Below, in pieces: positions 26,012 through 26,327 of a stretch of DNA of 26,327 bases. The translations under genes and the position numbers were made by a program. The stretch's first letter is position 1, and the number at the start of each line of letters is the position of its first letter. The notes beneath the pieces are model-generated. The model saw only the letters and a list, made by a program, of their open reading frames with translations, was not told the origin of the DNA and searched no databases. Source of the stretch: JBKDZR01 sp047971485 (GTDB taxonomy: Bacteria; Pseudomonadota; Alphaproteobacteria; Rhodobacterales; Rhodobacteraceae); assembly GCA_047971485.1 (NCBI GenBank), contig JBKDZR010000121.1, positions 1 through 26,327 on the forward strand, in the 5' to 3' direction.

Positions 26012-26327
26012 ATAGCCCGCAGACCCCACAACGCCCCGCCGACACGAGAAACAGGCCCCCGCGTCAATGATCGCATTCGCGCGCAGGAGATTCGCCTGAT
26101 CGGCCCAGAGGGTGAGAACGTTGGTGTGACCACGCCCGCACGGGCGCTTGAACTGGCAACCCGGGTTGGCCTCGATCTGGTGGAAATTTCGCCGAACGCG
26201 GCCCCGCCGGTCTGCAAGATCATGGATTTCGGCAAGTACAAGTACGAAACCCAGAAACGCGAAAGCGAAGCCCGCAAGAAGCAGAAGATCATCGAGGTCA
26301 AGGAGGTCAAGTTCCGCCCGAACACCG
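26012..26327 (+). CDS. infC: Translation initiation factor IF-3, N-terminal part, ATA start
   Basis: The first 105 codons are present and the gene runs off the window edge. The product reads (I/M)ARRPHNAPPTRETGPRVNDRIRA, followed by IRLIGPEGENVGVTTPARAL and the IF3 signature VEISPNAAPPVCKIMDFGKYKYE, then the basic linker ESEARKKQK. IF3 binds the 30S subunit and rejects wrong initiation codons. The start is placed at ATA 26012 because AGAAGGA (25997-26003) sits 8 nt upstream and the protein then begins exactly as its relatives do. An in-frame GTG at 25982 has no good ribosome site. Rare infC starts (AUU in E. coli) let IF3 repress its own translation, so similar autoregulation is inferred. Confidence 0.93.
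   Translation, partial: MARRPHNAPPTRETGPRVNDRIRAQEIRLIGPEGENVGVTTPARALELATRVGLDLVEISPNAAPPVCKIMDFGKYKYETQKRESEARKKQKIIEVKEVKFRPNT

Overview
The window is a GC-rich chromosomal segment with alphaproteobacterial gene content and order. It most resembles Rhodobacterales (Rhodobacter/Paracoccus-like). The clues are an ntrB-ntrC-ntrY-ntrX-trkA-trkH-hfq-hflX order, an NtrC that lacks the sigma54-contact (GAFTGA) loop as known for Rhodobacter capsulatus, a short FNR-type ferredoxin-NADP reductase ending AFVG, and an IF3 starting (I/M)ARRPHNAPP. The genus cannot be fixed from this sequence alone. No tRNA, rRNA, IS element, prophage or CRISPR array was found.

Region 1 (1-8174, + strand): the tail of ntrB, then ntrC, ntrY, ntrX, trkA and trkH, mostly overlapping or closely spaced. 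These are two nitrogen/redox two-component systems followed by a Trk-type potassium uptake pair. Region 2 (8175-9914, + strand): hfq and hflX behind a 220-nt gap. Region 3 (9915-10278): a gene-free convergent gap rich in inverted repeats. Region 4 (10279-13868, - strand): a YfgM-like membrane protein, a BamB-like lipoprotein and the GTPase der, transcribed in that order; this resembles the yfgM-bamB-der neighbourhood of enterobacteria.

Region 5 (14160-18811, + strand): a two-gene RND efflux operon (adaptor plus an oversized permease) with no local regulator or outer-membrane channel. Region 6 (18812-19750): a leader with hairpins and a possible 60-codon ORF, then a LOG-family gene that probably starts at TTG. 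Region 7 (19758-25838): an Lrp/AsnC regulator divergent from cysG-DUF2849-cysI-cysH-DUF934, followed by fpr. Together these are a siroheme synthase, a sulfite reductase, an APS-reductase-type CysH, an electron donor and two proteins of unknown function, i.e. reductive sulfate assimilation. Region 8 (25839-end): the start of infC at a non-canonical ATA codon, cut by the window edge.

Most genes are recognisable housekeeping or accessory genes. The less explained parts are the two DUF proteins in the sulfite-reduction operon, the hairpin-rich gap 9915-10278, the leader of the LOG gene with its TTGA-coupled small ORF, and the enlarged RND permease. I did not find convincing evidence of a wholly new system. 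Promoter, operator and hairpin calls were made by eye and are tentative.
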